Assembly: GCA_015061575.1 (NCBI GenBank)
Contig: SUWF01000008.1
Location: forward strand, 1-64,000
Source: Lentisphaerota bacterium
GTDB lineage: Bacteria; Verrucomicrobiota; Lentisphaeria; Victivallales; Victivallaceae
DNA: 64,000 bases
Reading direction: 5' to 3'
The translations under genes were made by a program, and so were the position numbers. The notes under the pieces were generated by a model. It ran no database searches and was not told the origin of the DNA. It saw only the letters and a program-made list of their open reading frames with translations. Of this stretch, positions 48,091-57,668 are shown one piece after another; the stretch's first letter is position 1; each line of letters starts with the position of its first letter.

Positions 48091-50157
48091 TCACGCCTGC
48101 GAATCGGGGTTATCGGCCGCTGTTTCTGCCGCTTCCGCAGCTGCGGTGACAGACTCTGCGGCCTCAGAGTTATTACTGGCAGCAGAGTCGGTATTTTCAG
48201 CTGGGACATCCTGCGGTTCCGCTGCGGTCCGACCGAGCAGCACATCGACTTCCGCTGCAGAAATTGTTTCTTTTTCCAGCAGCGTTTGTGCCAGTTTTTC
48301 CAATTCATCCCGGTGTTCGTTCAAGATGGCCAACGCTCTGGCGTGAGCATCGTCAATAAGTTTTTTGACCTCAATATCGATCTCCCGGGCGGTGGCTTCG
48401 CTGGACTCATGCACCGGAGGCGCATCAAAACGTATATGCACATGCGAGCGGAAATCGCCGTATTTGATGGGGCCGATCTTGTCGTTCATGCCGTATGCGC
48501 AGACCATCATTCGGGCCAGACGGCTGACGACTTCAATATCCTGACCGGCGCCGGTGGTTATGTCGCCAAAAATAATTTCTTCAGCGGCCCGACCGCCCAG
48601 AGTCATTGCCATTTGATCGAGCAATTCCAGCTTGCTCTTGGTGTAAACATCTTCCTTGGGGATGGAAAAGGTTGCGCCCAAATAAGCCTGGCCACGGGGC
48701 ACGATCGTGATCTTGTGCAGCGGGTCAGTATGTTCGCAATGCAGTCCGACCAGCGCATGGCCGGATTCATGATAGGCCGTGAGCTTGCGTTCCCGTTCGC
48801 TGATCTTGCGGCTGCGGCGTTCCCGGCCGAAACATACCTTGTCACGGGCTTCTTCCATATCGCACTGCAGTACGCTTTCGTGGTTGTAGCGGGCGGCCAG
48901 CAGCGCGGCTTCGTTGCAGAGGTTGGCCAGATCAGCGCCGCTGAATCCGGGGGTGGATTGGGCGATGGTATCCAAATTTACTTCGCTGCTGAGCCGGATA
49001 TTTTTGGCGTGGACATCCAATATTTGGCGCCGCCCCCGGATATCGGGCAGATCCAGCACCACCTGCCGGTCAAAACGGCCGGGGCGCAGCAGCGCAGGGT
49101 CCAGCACATCGGGCCGGTTGGTGGCGGCCAACACGATCACATCGGAGCGATTTTCCAGCCCGTCCATTTCTACGAGCATGGCGTTGAGAGTCTGTTCACG
49201 TTCATCGTGACCGCCGCCCATGCCGGAAAAGCGGGAGCGCCCCACGGCGTCGATTTCATCAATAAAAATCAAACATGGCGTATTGCGCCGGGCGTGTTCA
49301 AACATATCCCGCACCCGGCTGGCACCGACCCCGACAAACATTTCCACAAAATCGGAACCGCTGATCGAAAAGAACGGTACTTTAGCTTCGCAGGCTACTG
49401 CTTTGGCCAGCAGCGTTTTACCGGTTCCGGGCGGGCCGACCAGCAGACATCCCCGGGGAATCTTGCCGCCGAGCAGTTTGAATTTGATCGGATCTTTGAG
49501 ATATTCAACGATTTCCTGAATCTCTTCTTTGGCTTCATCCGCACCGGCTACGTCAGAAAATTTTATTTTCAATTCATCAGGCATGATCATTCTGGCCCGG
49601 GATTTGCCGAACTGCACGGCGTTGCGGTTGGCCATTTTGATCTGCCGGGAAAAGAGTATGTATATGATTATACCAATGATCAACACCGGCAGCACCATTG
49701 CCAGCAGCGAGGTGAACCAGTTATCTTTGGGCTGGATCTTGATTTGAGTTTGCGAGAGCAAATCGGCTATCTTATCGCTTTCCAAAACCCGGGTCTGGAA
49801 TTTGCCGGTGGTGGGCGGATTGGGGTTTTTGAGCTTGGCGGCTTCGATTTCAGCCGGCGAGAGTTTGTATTCGCCTTCGATATAAAGCATACCGCCTTCT
49901 TCCGGCACTACGGTTGCGCTGGTGATATTGCTGCTGGCACACCGCCGTTCAAATTCACTTTGAGTCCACTGTTTGACCGGAGTACTTTCAGAACCTTTCC
50001 AGAAGTACATTACCGCAAAAAATATGATCAAAAGCCCCCAGAAAATCAATGATCCGGGGATCCGCACCACCCGGCCGGGGCCCGGCATATTGGGTTTATT
50101 GTCACGTTTTTCAGCCGGAGGCGGGGTGGCTCCGTTCTTTTTTCCTTCTTCACTCAT
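48091..50157 (-). CDS. ftsH: ATP-dependent membrane zinc metalloprotease FtsH
   Basis: A 688-residue protein. Membrane span 1 is at about 37-53, an extracytoplasmic domain follows, and span 2 lies near 164-180. The AAA module has Walker A GPPGTGKT (about 241) and Walker [10 protein letters not shown], then the second region of homology [21 protein letters not shown]. The zinc site HESGH lies near 463. It degrades misfolded membrane proteins and regulatory proteins such as RpoH or LpxC in other bacteria. The C-terminal 50 residues are Ala/Glu-rich. It heads the ftsH-yggU-ilvH-lacI run. Confidence 0.97.
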   Translation of the reverse strand: MSEEGKKNGATPPPAEKRDNKPNMPGPGRVVRIPGSLIFWGLLIIFFAVMYFWKGSESTPVKQWTQSEFERRCASSNITSATVVPEEGGMLYIEGEYKLSPAEIEAAKLKNPNPPTTGKFQTRVLESDKIADLLSQTQIKIQPKDNWFTSLLAMVLPVLIIGIIIYILFSRQIKMANRNAVQFGKSRARMIMPDELKIKFSDVAGADEAKEEIQEIVEYLKDPIKFKLLGGKIPRGCLLVGPPGTGKTLLAKAVACEAKVPFFSISGSDFVEMFVGVGASRVRDMFEHARRNTPCLIFIDEIDAVGRSRFSGMGGGHDEREQTLNAMLVEMDGLENRSDVIVLAATNRPDVLDPALLRPGRFDRQVVLDLPDIRGRRQILDVHAKNIRLSSEVNLDTIAQSTPGFSGADLANLCNEAALLAARYNHESVLQCDMEEARDKVCFGRERRSRKISERERKLTAYHESGHALVGLHCEHTDPLHKITIVPRGQAYLGATFSIPKEDVYTKSKLELLDQMAMTLGGRAAEEIIFGDITTGAGQDIEVVSRLARMMVCAYGMNDKIGPIKYGDFRSHVHIRFDAPPVHESSEATAREIDIEVKKLIDDAHARALAILNEHRDELEKLAQTLLEKETISAAEVDVLLGRTAAEPQDVPAENTDSAASNNSEAAESVTAAAEAAETAADNPDSQA

Positions 50158-50265
50158 AAAATAAATTATTCTCCTGCAATACTATGCGATTTTTCTACTG
50201 TTTGCTCAAATTGTTGTTTTGAGTCTGGTTTGTGCGTCAACATGCGCACTTGTTTATATCAAAAC

Positions 50266-50330
50266 GGCACCGACAAAAATCCATGTTCCGTAATCAACAG
50301 ACGGTTTCCTGGACTTTTGTCGGTGTCGCC
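50266..50330. other. Imperfect inverted repeat between the FHA gene and ftsH
   Basis: Arms 50266-50283 (GGCACCGACAAAAATCCA) and 50310-50330 pair except for a 3-nt bulge and one mismatch, with a 26-nt loop. On the minus strand it follows the FHA stop by about 40 nt and is followed by GTTTTGA, so it is probably a terminator or a processed RNA element. Confidence 0.5.
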
Positions 50331-50368
50331 TTACACCGTTCCGGCAGCCATTTGCCGGAGGCAGCCGC

Positions 50369-50905
50369 TCAGAATAAATGATTGACTACTTTTATGATCA
50401 CCCACACCAGCAATGCAGCGATCACCACGCCTGCCAAAGCTATACCACCGGCAACGAGTTTGCGGTTGCGGGCTTCGTTTTTGGCATTATTGCTGGCAAA
50501 AGGCGACAGATTGTTGAAATCTTTAATCGTGGACATACCGGTCTGGGTGCTGGTCAGATCGATCCCGGTTTCGGTTCTGGATATCGACGGCGAAGAGCCA
50601 TCGTCATATTCAAACATCACTTCCACGCTGCCGAGCTGGAGCAGGTCTGAATTTTTCAGCGGGGTCATGACTTCGGCTTCCAGCGGCACGTTGTTGAGTC
50701 GGGTACCGTTGGTACTGTCGCGGTCGCAGACAAAATAGCCTTCCTCGGTATGGATAAAGTCGCAATGATACGAACTCAAGCTGGGATCTTTTATGCAAAT
50801 ATCCCGCTGTTCGTTACGACCCGCACTCATGGAATCTTCTTTAAGTTCAAAGATCATTCCCCGGAATTTTTCTGACAACACCATCAGTTTTGGAAAATCC
50901 GCCAT
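50369..50905 (-). CDS. FHA-domain protein with C-terminal membrane anchor
   Basis: A 178-residue protein. The FHA domain occupies about residues 5-100 with the phosphothreonine-binding signature: GR in SMSAGRNE, SSYHC (S-x-x-H) and STNGTRLNN. A low-complexity linker leads to one membrane span near the C-terminus (GIALAGVVIAALLVWVIIKVV). It would sit on the membrane with FHA in the cytoplasm, reading Thr phosphorylation. No Ser/Thr kinase is in the window. Confidence 0.92.
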   Translation of the reverse strand: MADFPKLMVLSEKFRGMIFELKEDSMSAGRNEQRDICIKDPSLSSYHCDFIHTEEGYFVCDRDSTNGTRLNNVPLEAEVMTPLKNSDLLQLGSVEVMFEYDDGSSPSISRTETGIDLTSTQTGMSTIKDFNNLSPFASNNAKNEARNRKLVAGGIALAGVVIAALLVWVIIKVVNHLF

Positions 50906-50989
50906 TATCTAAACCTCCGTACCAGCTGGCCGTACTCCCGGCATTTGCCGCAAAACAGCCTGTTTTTCTTATTTTTCTGTCATAATGGA

Positions 50990-51018
50990 AATATATATCC
51001 AACTTTGCTTTATTGCAA
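50990..51018 (-). promoter_or_regulatory. Promoter of the FHA gene
   Basis: On the minus strand TTGCAA (51018-51013), 17 nt, TATATT (50995-50990), about 85 nt before ATG 50905. Confidence 0.55.
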
Positions 51019-51056
51019 ATGCCGTACAGTCAACTTTTCAGCTATTTTTACATCTT

Positions 51057-52130
51057 TCAGTCCAAACCGGGGCGGAAACGCTCATTTCCGGTCATGGCGG
51101 CGATCGTTTCGGTCAATATTTTTACTGCTCCATCCACGTCACGCAGGTCGCATATCTCTACCGGACTGTGCATGTAGCGGTTGGGAATACTTATCAACGC
51201 CGTGGCCACGCCGCTGCGGGTCAGCTGAATGGCCGCCGTATCGGTTCCGCCTGACGCCCGGTGGGCGGCGGTTTCCTGATAAGCGACCTTGTGCTTTTTG
51301 GCTGTTTCGCGCAGCATTCTGCCCAAAACGACGTTGTTGTCGGCACTGCGGGTCAGTTCCGGGCCGGCTCCGAGTTTGATATCGCCCAGCAGCTTTTTGG
51401 GTATATCCGGCAAATCAGTTGCAAACCCGACATCAATACCGAATCCCACTTGCGGATCAATGGCAAAGCTGCTGGCAGTAGCACCCCGCAGCCCGAGTTC
51501 TTCCTGAACAGAGCCTACGCCGTAAACCGCAACATTGAGTTTACGTTTGGACAAAGCCCGCATGGTTTCGGCTACAACAAATGCGCCGATCCGGTCATCC
51601 AGACCTTTGCTCATGACCCGGTTTTTGCCCATGAACTGCACATTGCGCTTGAGGGCGACCGGATCGCCGATGGCAACCATAGCTTCGGCTTCCTGACGGT
51701 TTTCAGCACCGATATCGATCCACATATCTTCCAGAGCCACGACCTTTTCCCGTTCGGCAGCCTTCAACAGATGGATCGGTTTTTTGCCGATAACGCCGGG
51801 GATGATGCCGTTGGCGGTTTTGATCTCCACTTCCGAGGCCGGAACGTTGAGTTTGTCGATCCCGCCGTTGGGGCGGAAGTAGATCAATCCGTCATCGTTG
51901 ATGTAGACCACCTGAAAGCCGATTTCATCATAGTGTCCGGAGAGCATGACCCGGAACGGCGCCTGAGCATTGAGTACGGCAATGGTATTGCCCAGCACAT
52001 CGGTATCCACCTGATCGCAAAACTTTTCCATATAATTGCGGAAAACAGCAGCCGGTTCTTCTTCAAAACCGGATGGCCCGACGGTGGAAAGCAGCGATTC
52101 AAAAAATTTTAATGCGGTTTTATCTGGCAT
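51057..52130 (-). CDS. M42-family metallo-aminopeptidase (glutamyl aminopeptidase/endoglucanase-like)
   Basis: A 357-residue protein. Metal and catalytic residues of clan MH appear in order: His in LSGHYDEIGF, the DDR-x-G block GLDDRIGAFV, EE in VQEELGLRGA, D in GFGIDVGFA and His in NRYMHSPVEI. Start MPDKTALKFFESLL at 52130. M42 enzymes form dodecameric tetrahedral aminopeptidases that trim peptides; some homologues were annotated as cellulases without good support. It follows the TetR gene by 66 nt on the same strand. Confidence 0.94.
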   Translation of the reverse strand: MPDKTALKFFESLLSTVGPSGFEEEPAAVFRNYMEKFCDQVDTDVLGNTIAVLNAQAPFRVMLSGHYDEIGFQVVYINDDGLIYFRPNGGIDKLNVPASEVEIKTANGIIPGVIGKKPIHLLKAAEREKVVALEDMWIDIGAENRQEAEAMVAIGDPVALKRNVQFMGKNRVMSKGLDDRIGAFVVAETMRALSKRKLNVAVYGVGSVQEELGLRGATASSFAIDPQVGFGIDVGFATDLPDIPKKLLGDIKLGAGPELTRSADNNVVLGRMLRETAKKHKVAYQETAAHRASGGTDTAAIQLTRSGVATALISIPNRYMHSPVEICDLRDVDGAVKILTETIAAMTGNERFRPGLD

Positions 52131-52196
52131 TTTTCATTTCCTTATTATATTGAATGATATTTAAGATTACATTTTATAAGCTGTTTTTGTTCCAAT

Positions 52197-52763
52197 TTAC
52201 TTGATCATGGCTCCCCGGCAGAAAAAGTTGATCACATCTTCTGGTAAAACTTGATTTCCGGGATCGGAAAAGCTGGATCTGGCACTGCCGTCGATCAGCC
52301 ACAGCAAGGTGCGGGCGTTGAATTCAGCTTCAGCTTCTGACCATTGCGGATTGCTATTTTGCATGACTTGGGCCAAAGCTTCCAGAACTGCTTTGCCGGC
52401 CTGGCGCACCTGTTCGTGCTGTTCACTGCTCATGCTGGCGATCTGCGAAGCCATTTCGCCGATCGAGCCGAAGCTGCTGTTGTGCTGATGGATGAATTTG
52501 TTGACCAGCTCATAAACTTTGGGCGGCAACGTTTGCAGCGAGCAGGGCGCAAGTTCAGCGATTTGCTGTTTAAGCTGTTCCAACTGGTAACAGAGCATTT
52601 CCGCAAAAAGGTCTTCTTTATCATGAAAATACAAATAAATAGTACCTTTGCCGACTTTAGCAGCTTTGGCCACTTCGTCAAGGGTTATTTCATGAAAACG
52701 CTTGCCCGGCAATAATTCTGCCAGGGCAGATAATATTTGTTCACGTTTATTTTCTTTTGACAT
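52197..52763 (-). CDS. TetR-family transcriptional regulator
   Basis: A 188-residue regulator. The N-terminal helix-turn-helix reads EITLDEVAKAAKVGKGTIYLYFHDKEDLF, the family hallmark. The C-terminal ligand-binding half is all helical and not assignable. It could control the M42 gene immediately downstream or itself. No export pump, its common partner, lies nearby. Confidence 0.92.
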   Translation of the reverse strand: MSKENKREQILSALAELLPGKRFHEITLDEVAKAAKVGKGTIYLYFHDKEDLFAEMLCYQLEQLKQQIAELAPCSLQTLPPKVYELVNKFIHQHNSSFGSIGEMASQIASMSSEQHEQVRQAGKAVLEALAQVMQNSNPQWSEAEAEFNARTLLWLIDGSARSSFSDPGNQVLPEDVINFFCRGAMIK

Positions 52764-52875
52764 AGTTCATGTTACCAAATACGATTTAACCTGCAAGGCA
52801 ATTAAAAAAGCCGACTTTTTAAATCACCCTTTGATATAATCTAAATCAGGAATGTAAATTTTGCAACTTTTCTGA

Positions 52876-54240
52876 TCAAAAAATGGGGGTAATTTTTATT
52901 TTTACAGTCTGTTGTGTGGCAACTGTGACCGGCAGCAGGGCGCTGCGCCGCAAATTACCCAACAAATATATATTATTCTGCAGGTCGCTGACCAATACGA
53001 TACGATCTTTATTTTCCACGCCGCTGAGCAGATGTTTGACCCGGCGTCTGGTTTTGCTGCCCCAAACAGTCATGGTTTCGCCGCCCCGCCGGAAATGCAG
53101 CTGCAGAGCTGCGGGGAAAGTATTGCTGTCAAAATAAAAACAGCCGGATCCGGACTCGTTTTTTGCCCCCGGCAGCAGCTGTGCCGTCAGCTGCCAGGCG
53201 CCGAAAGTTGTTACAGCTTGCTGCTGCCAATGCCAGATTTGATGTTCCGGCAACGCTTCCGGAGTTTCCAACAGCAGCTGATATATATTGTTACGCAGTA
53301 CGAAACAGCATTTTTCTGAAAGCTCAATGCGGCGTTTTTCTGGCGATTCCTGCAGTTGCAGTGCCTGCTCGAAGTGCAGTATCTGGCTTTGGGCAAGCTG
53401 CAGGTCTTCGTTATGCAGCATTTGCGCCAGATAACTGCGCAGTACCCGCACCCGCAGTGCCGGATGCAGTTCGGCCCAGAAGCTGCGGGACGTTTTTTCC
53501 GGCAGCGGCAGGCCCAGTTCAGTCAGCCTGGCGGCGGCGCATTGTTCAATAAAATCAGCATCCTGCTCCAGCGAGGATGCCGCTTGCAGCAGCCCATCGG
53601 ATATTTGCGGATACTGTTTTGACCAATTTTTCAGCAGTTGATTGCGCAGGTAGTTGCGGTGAAAATCGCAGCTCGAATTGCTGCTGTCGATCCGCCAATC
53701 GGTCACATTCTGCTGCCGGAGAAAATCTTCCAGTTCGCTTTTTTGATAATCCAATAACGGCCGCAATATAGTCAGATTCCAGAGCTTGCGAACTTTGCGC
53801 AAGCTGCTGAGCGCACTGGAATTACCGCCGCGGGCAATTTTCAGCAGCATCGTTTCCACCCGGTCATTGGCGTGATGCGCCAGCACAACAGGACTGCCGT
53901 CGTCGTTTTGGCGATACCATGTTAAGCGGGCGTTGCGGGCAGCAGCTTCCAGTGATGAACCGGTGAGGTGGTATTCGGATGGCTCCAGCACCACCAGTGT
54001 GAAAGGTATATGGAGTTTTTTGCAGAAATCCCGGCACCAGCAGGCATCGGCACAACTGGCAGCACCCCGCAGGCCGTGGTCAAAATGCACAGCTTCGAGT
54101 TGTTCCGGCAAAAATCCCCACTGCAGAAGTTTCAGCAGCAAAGCGGTGCTGTCGGCTCCGCCGGAAAAGCCGATCCGCAACTTTTTGTGCCGGTAAAATT
54201 CCAAAAACAGCGGAATTTGTTCAAGTTTCTTCGTCTTCAA
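52876..54240 (-). CDS. tilS: tRNA(Ile)-lysidine synthetase
   Basis: A 454-residue protein. The PP-loop SGGADS is at residues 26-31, followed by EAVHFDHGLRG, VLAHHANDRVETMLLKIARG and LRPLLDYQKSELEDFL. The C-terminal domain ends with the TilS substrate-binding region (MTVWGSKTRRRVKHLLSG). It converts cytidine 34 of tRNA-Ile2 to lysidine, essential for reading AUA. The start is a TTG at 54240 with AAGGGT about 10 nt upstream; no better in-frame ATG exists before the PP-loop. Divergent from rdgB. Confidence 0.93.
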   Translation of the reverse strand: MKTKKLEQIPLFLEFYRHKKLRIGFSGGADSTALLLKLLQWGFLPEQLEAVHFDHGLRGAASCADACWCRDFCKKLHIPFTLVVLEPSEYHLTGSSLEAAARNARLTWYRQNDDGSPVVLAHHANDRVETMLLKIARGGNSSALSSLRKVRKLWNLTILRPLLDYQKSELEDFLRQQNVTDWRIDSSNSSCDFHRNYLRNQLLKNWSKQYPQISDGLLQAASSLEQDADFIEQCAAARLTELGLPLPEKTSRSFWAELHPALRVRVLRSYLAQMLHNEDLQLAQSQILHFEQALQLQESPEKRRIELSEKCCFVLRNNIYQLLLETPEALPEHQIWHWQQQAVTTFGAWQLTAQLLPGAKNESGSGCFYFDSNTFPAALQLHFRRGGETMTVWGSKTRRRVKHLLSGVENKDRIVLVSDLQNNIYLLGNLRRSALLPVTVATQQTVKIKITPIF

Positions 54241-54355
54241 ATTTGCTAAAACCCTTAAATGGCTCTATGTTAATGATTGTATGTATCGAGGTGTTGCTCC
54301 GGAAATCGATCCGGGAGCGTACATCTTGCAAAAAACAAACATGGAGATAATATAT

Positions 54356-54961
54356 ATGACAGTTATCGTTGCTGCAACCGCAAACAGCCACAAATTTGAA
54401 GAATATAAGGCACTTTTAGGCTCTGAAGATGTAGAATTGCACAGTTTGCTGGATTATCCGGGGTATACGGCGGCTCCGGAAACGGGTACGACCTTCAAAG
54501 AAAATGCTGCCCAGAAAGCGTTGGATGCCTGCAAATATTGTGATCGGCCCACCTTCGCTGATGACTCCGGGTTGGAAGTAACTGCATTGAATAATGCCCC
54601 CGGTATCTATTCGGCCCGTTACGGGAAGGATGATGCTGACCGCATCAACCGGGTGTTGCGCGAGTTGGAGGGCAAAAGTGACCGCAGCGCCAGATTTGTC
54701 TGCGTGATCGCTATTGCCATCAATGGCGAAGTTATCGAAACGTTTGAAGGCGTCATGGAAGGTACCATTATTGAAGCTCCCCGCGGCGAAAACGGTTTTG
54801 GCTATGATCCGATTTTTGTGCCGGAAGGCGAAAGCAGAACTTTTGCGGAAATGACTCAAGAGGAAAAAAATCAGATCAGCCACCGGGCCCGGGCTTTGAA
54901 AAAAGCTTTGGAGTTTATTGAAGACGAAATGAGCGTGCTGGACGACGAGTTTGATTTATGA
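54356..54961 (+). CDS. rdgB: XTP/dITP diphosphatase (RdgB/HAM1)
   Basis: A 201-residue protein starting MTVIVAATANSHKFEEYK at 54356, with GGAGA upstream; upstream in-frame Met codons lack support. Family motifs are ATANSHKFEE (T/S-x-N-x-x-K), FADDSGLEV, PGIYSARYG, GFGYDPIF and SHRARAL. It hydrolyses non-canonical purine triphosphates to keep them out of DNA. It overlaps the next gene by 4 bp (ATGA). Confidence 0.96.
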   Translation: MTVIVAATANSHKFEEYKALLGSEDVELHSLLDYPGYTAAPETGTTFKENAAQKALDACKYCDRPTFADDSGLEVTALNNAPGIYSARYGKDDADRINRVLRELEGKSDRSARFVCVIAIAINGEVIETFEGVMEGTIIEAPRGENGFGYDPIFVPEGESRTFAEMTQEEKNQISHRARALKKALEFIEDEMSVLDDEFDL

Positions 54962-56337
54962 CGATTCTTGCACAGGGTTTGATCAATCACGATGTGAGTA
55001 AAAAAAGCCGTCTGACCAACCGGAGTTTCTGGCTGCACATCTTGTTGATCGTATTTACAGCGGCCTTGCTCAGAGCAGGGCTGGCCATACCGGCACTGTC
55101 GGATACTGAACTTTTGATGCGTCCGGACAGTTCGGGATATTGGAATCCGGCATTGGCACTGGCCAATGGTGACGGCTGGGTCAGTGCGCCGGGCATGATC
55201 AGTCCGGAAGTTGTGCGTACGATCGGCTACCCGCTGGTTTTGGCGGCAGTGGTGCTGTTGGCAGGCAAGTCGCTGTTTTATGCGGCTTTGAGCGGAATCA
55301 TTTTGAGTGCTTCGGCAGTGATACCCGTAGCGCTGGCGGTGCGCAAGGTCTTCGGGGCCAAAGCCGCTTTGCTGGCCGGATGGTTGTGGGCGCTGAACAT
55401 CACCGCCATTGCGGTATCGCCGTTGATCCTGGCGGATTCGCTGCTGGGTGTGCTGGCGGCATGGCAGTTTTTGCTGTGTGTATACTTTGTACAGGATAAA
55501 AAACTCTGGTACATTGCCGGAGCTGCTTTGCTGGCGATTGTTGGAGCATTTGTCAAACCGGTGAATCTGCCGGTGGTGATCATCGGGCTGCCGGTCATTG
55601 CGTTGGCGGGTTATGAAAGCCGCCGGAAGCTCATTTGGTCGTGGCTGATAATCGCTGTTATGGTGGGGGCATTGCTGGTTCCTTACTGGGTTCGCAACTA
55701 CCGTTTGTGTGGCGATTTTGACGGTAATTCAGCTAATATATATTTCCACAACGGTTCGGCGGTAATGGCCAAAGTTACCGGCGAAAGTTCCGAAATATGG
55801 CGGCAGAAATTGCTGGATAAAGCCGCTGCTGAGTTTGCCGCAGATCCGGAAAAATATGCTTCATTGACAGCGCAGAATCAGTGGAAAAAAGCTCAGTTTG
55901 TGCAGATGGTTAAAACGTATCCGGCTGCAGCTGTGATCACGCATTTGCCCAATATATTCAATCTGCTGCCGGATGTGCCAAGCTTGCTGGAAAACAACCG
56001 TATCACCAGCTCCGGCCGCGGCACTATGGCGGTGCTGCGGCAGTCCGGGGTATGGGCGGCGGCGCAGCATTATTTGAACGGACGCTGGTATTTGCTGGCG
56101 GGTTTGCTGCCGCTTTTGATCATTTATGCGGGAACTTTGCTGCTGGCGCTTGTGCGTTTGCTGATTTGGTTGAAAAATTGGCAGTGGCGGTATTTGCTGC
56201 TGTTTGGCGTACTGGTGTTTTATTACATCTGGGCCCCGGGGCCGGTGATCAGTCCCCGGTATCTGCTGCCGGCTTTACCTATGATCATATTTATGGCTGT
56301 GGGACGGAAAAACAATAAAGCTGAAAAACAAAAATAA
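54958..56337 (+). CDS. GT-C type membrane glycosyltransferase (GT39/PMT-like)
   Basis: A 459-residue membrane protein with about ten spans. The first external loop contains RPDSSGYWNPALALANGDGW, matching the Asp-containing loop of GT-C polyprenol-dependent transferases. A periplasmic loop near residues 255-330 separates the last spans. Substrate unknown. Translationally coupled to rdgB, although their functions are not obviously related. Confidence 0.75.
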   Translation: MTILAQGLINHDVSKKSRLTNRSFWLHILLIVFTAALLRAGLAIPALSDTELLMRPDSSGYWNPALALANGDGWVSAPGMISPEVVRTIGYPLVLAAVVLLAGKSLFYAALSGIILSASAVIPVALAVRKVFGAKAALLAGWLWALNITAIAVSPLILADSLLGVLAAWQFLLCVYFVQDKKLWYIAGAALLAIVGAFVKPVNLPVVIIGLPVIALAGYESRRKLIWSWLIIAVMVGALLVPYWVRNYRLCGDFDGNSANIYFHNGSAVMAKVTGESSEIWRQKLLDKAAAEFAADPEKYASLTAQNQWKKAQFVQMVKTYPAAAVITHLPNIFNLLPDVPSLLENNRITSSGRGTMAVLRQSGVWAAAQHYLNGRWYLLAGLLPLLIIYAGTLLLALVRLLIWLKNWQWRYLLLFGVLVFYYIWAPGPVISPRYLLPALPMIIFMAVGRKNNKAEKQK

Positions 56338-56378
56338 TAACGAGGTGTTTTAAACTCCGAATTTTTGAGGAAATATTT

Positions 56379-57575
56379 ATGGCAGAAAAAAAAGTTACAG
56401 TTTCGGTGGTCGGCTGTTCGCTGGTCGATTGTGTCTATGCCAAGGTCAATTTTGGCAGCGAAGCTTTCCGCAAGTACTCCAGTGTCAAAAATGGTGACGG
56501 CGGTCTGGTTCCCGGCCAGCTGGTTTTTATGGAGTCGCTGGAAAAGTTCACCGGGGTTCCGGCTGCAACCATGCTCAAAGAGCTTACCGGCAATGTTCCG
56601 GCTTCCGGACGCAATGTTGGCGGCCCGGCGGTGGTGGCGGCGGTCAATGCAGCGCAATTGTGCTGCAACTATCCGGTGCAGGTCAAGTTTTACGGCGCAC
56701 TTGGCGAAGATGCGAACGCTGATTTTATCGAAAGCATCCTTAAACAGACTCCGTTGGATATAAGTGCGTACAAACGCCGGTCGGGTGCTACTCCTTCGAC
56801 CGAAGTGCTCAGCGACCCCAACTATCACGATGGCAAAGGGGAACGGACTTTTGTCAATGTCATCGGAGCGGCCAACAACTACCGTCCGGAAGATCTGGGC
56901 GATGAATTTTACGAATCCGATGTGCTGGTTTTCAGTGCTACTGCGCTGGTTCCGCCGCTGCACGACAAGCTTACAACCATGCTTAAACGGGGTAAGGATC
57001 TGGGCAAGATCAATATGGTTTCGACCGTATTTGACTTCCGCAACGAAATGCGTGACCCGGTTGGCCGCTGGCCGTTGGGCGAAAGCGATGATTCCTACAA
57101 GTATATTGACCTGCTGGCTGTGGACTGGGACGAAGCCCGGCGGCTTTCCGGTGAAGAAGAGTTGGAAAAAATCGTGGGATTTTTCAGCAGCAAAGGTGTA
57201 AGCAGTATCTGCATTACCCACGGCGCCAAAAATTTCTACATTTATTCCGATGGCCGCTTGTTCAAAGAGTTCCCGCTTTCGGCTATGCCGGTCAACGAGC
57301 TGGTCAATCAGGATTTGGCCCAATATCCGGAACGCCGGGGCGATACTACCGGCTGTGGCGATAACTTTGCCGGCGGATTGCTGGCCAGCTTGATCATGCA
57401 GCTGGCGGAAGGCAAGACTCCAAGTGAACTTGATATGCGTACAGCTGCAGCGTGGGCAGATGCTTCCGGCGGTTTTGCCTGCTTCTGTTTGGGTGGAACC
57501 TATCTGGAAAAGTTCCCGGGCGATAAATACGAAAAAGTCCGCCGTTACTGCGACTACTATCTGGCCAATCAGTAA
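56379..57575 (+). CDS. PfkB-family carbohydrate/nucleoside kinase
   Basis: A 398-residue kinase, GAGGAAA before ATG 56379. The N-terminal NVGGPAVVAAVNAAQLC matches the PfkB signature 1 region. The C-terminal TTGCGDNFAGGLLASL is signature 2 with the catalytic Asp in GCGDN. It is longer than ribokinase or adenosine kinase (about 300-350) and the N-terminus is extended with a VSVVGCSLVDCVY start. The sugar or nucleoside substrate cannot be told. It is followed by a bidirectional terminator. Confidence 0.88.
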   Translation: MAEKKVTVSVVGCSLVDCVYAKVNFGSEAFRKYSSVKNGDGGLVPGQLVFMESLEKFTGVPAATMLKELTGNVPASGRNVGGPAVVAAVNAAQLCCNYPVQVKFYGALGEDANADFIESILKQTPLDISAYKRRSGATPSTEVLSDPNYHDGKGERTFVNVIGAANNYRPEDLGDEFYESDVLVFSATALVPPLHDKLTTMLKRGKDLGKINMVSTVFDFRNEMRDPVGRWPLGESDDSYKYIDLLAVDWDEARRLSGEEELEKIVGFFSSKGVSSICITHGAKNFYIYSDGRLFKEFPLSAMPVNELVNQDLAQYPERRGDTTGCGDNFAGGLLASLIMQLAEGKTPSELDMRTAAAWADASGGFACFCLGGTYLEKFPGDKYEKVRRYCDYYLANQ

Positions 57576-57602
57576 TTAATTGTTTTTTTGAACATACAAA
57601 AC

Positions 57603-57646
57603 AAAGATATTATGAGAGACCGCCTGGGGTTTCTCATAATATCTTT
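57603..57646. terminator. Bidirectional hairpin terminator, repeat copy 2
   Basis: Arms AAAGATATTATGAGA (57603-57617) and its exact complement (57632-57646) around a 14-nt loop, with A before and T after. It lies between the convergent PfkB and phosphatase genes. It is nearly the same sequence as the hairpin at 6552-6597. Confidence 0.85.
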
Positions 57647-57668
57647 TGCTGGCCATTTTTTAGGTTGA

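Noticed and set aside
47772-48308. 178-codon reading of the yggU frame
   Set aside because: The extra N-terminal part lies inside ftsH in another frame and is basic low-complexity sequence; DUF167 similarity begins at 48086.
48085-50052. 655-codon plus-strand ORF opposite ftsH
   Set aside because: It is the codon-bias shadow of FtsH; its translation has no recognisable domain, while FtsH has all expected motifs.
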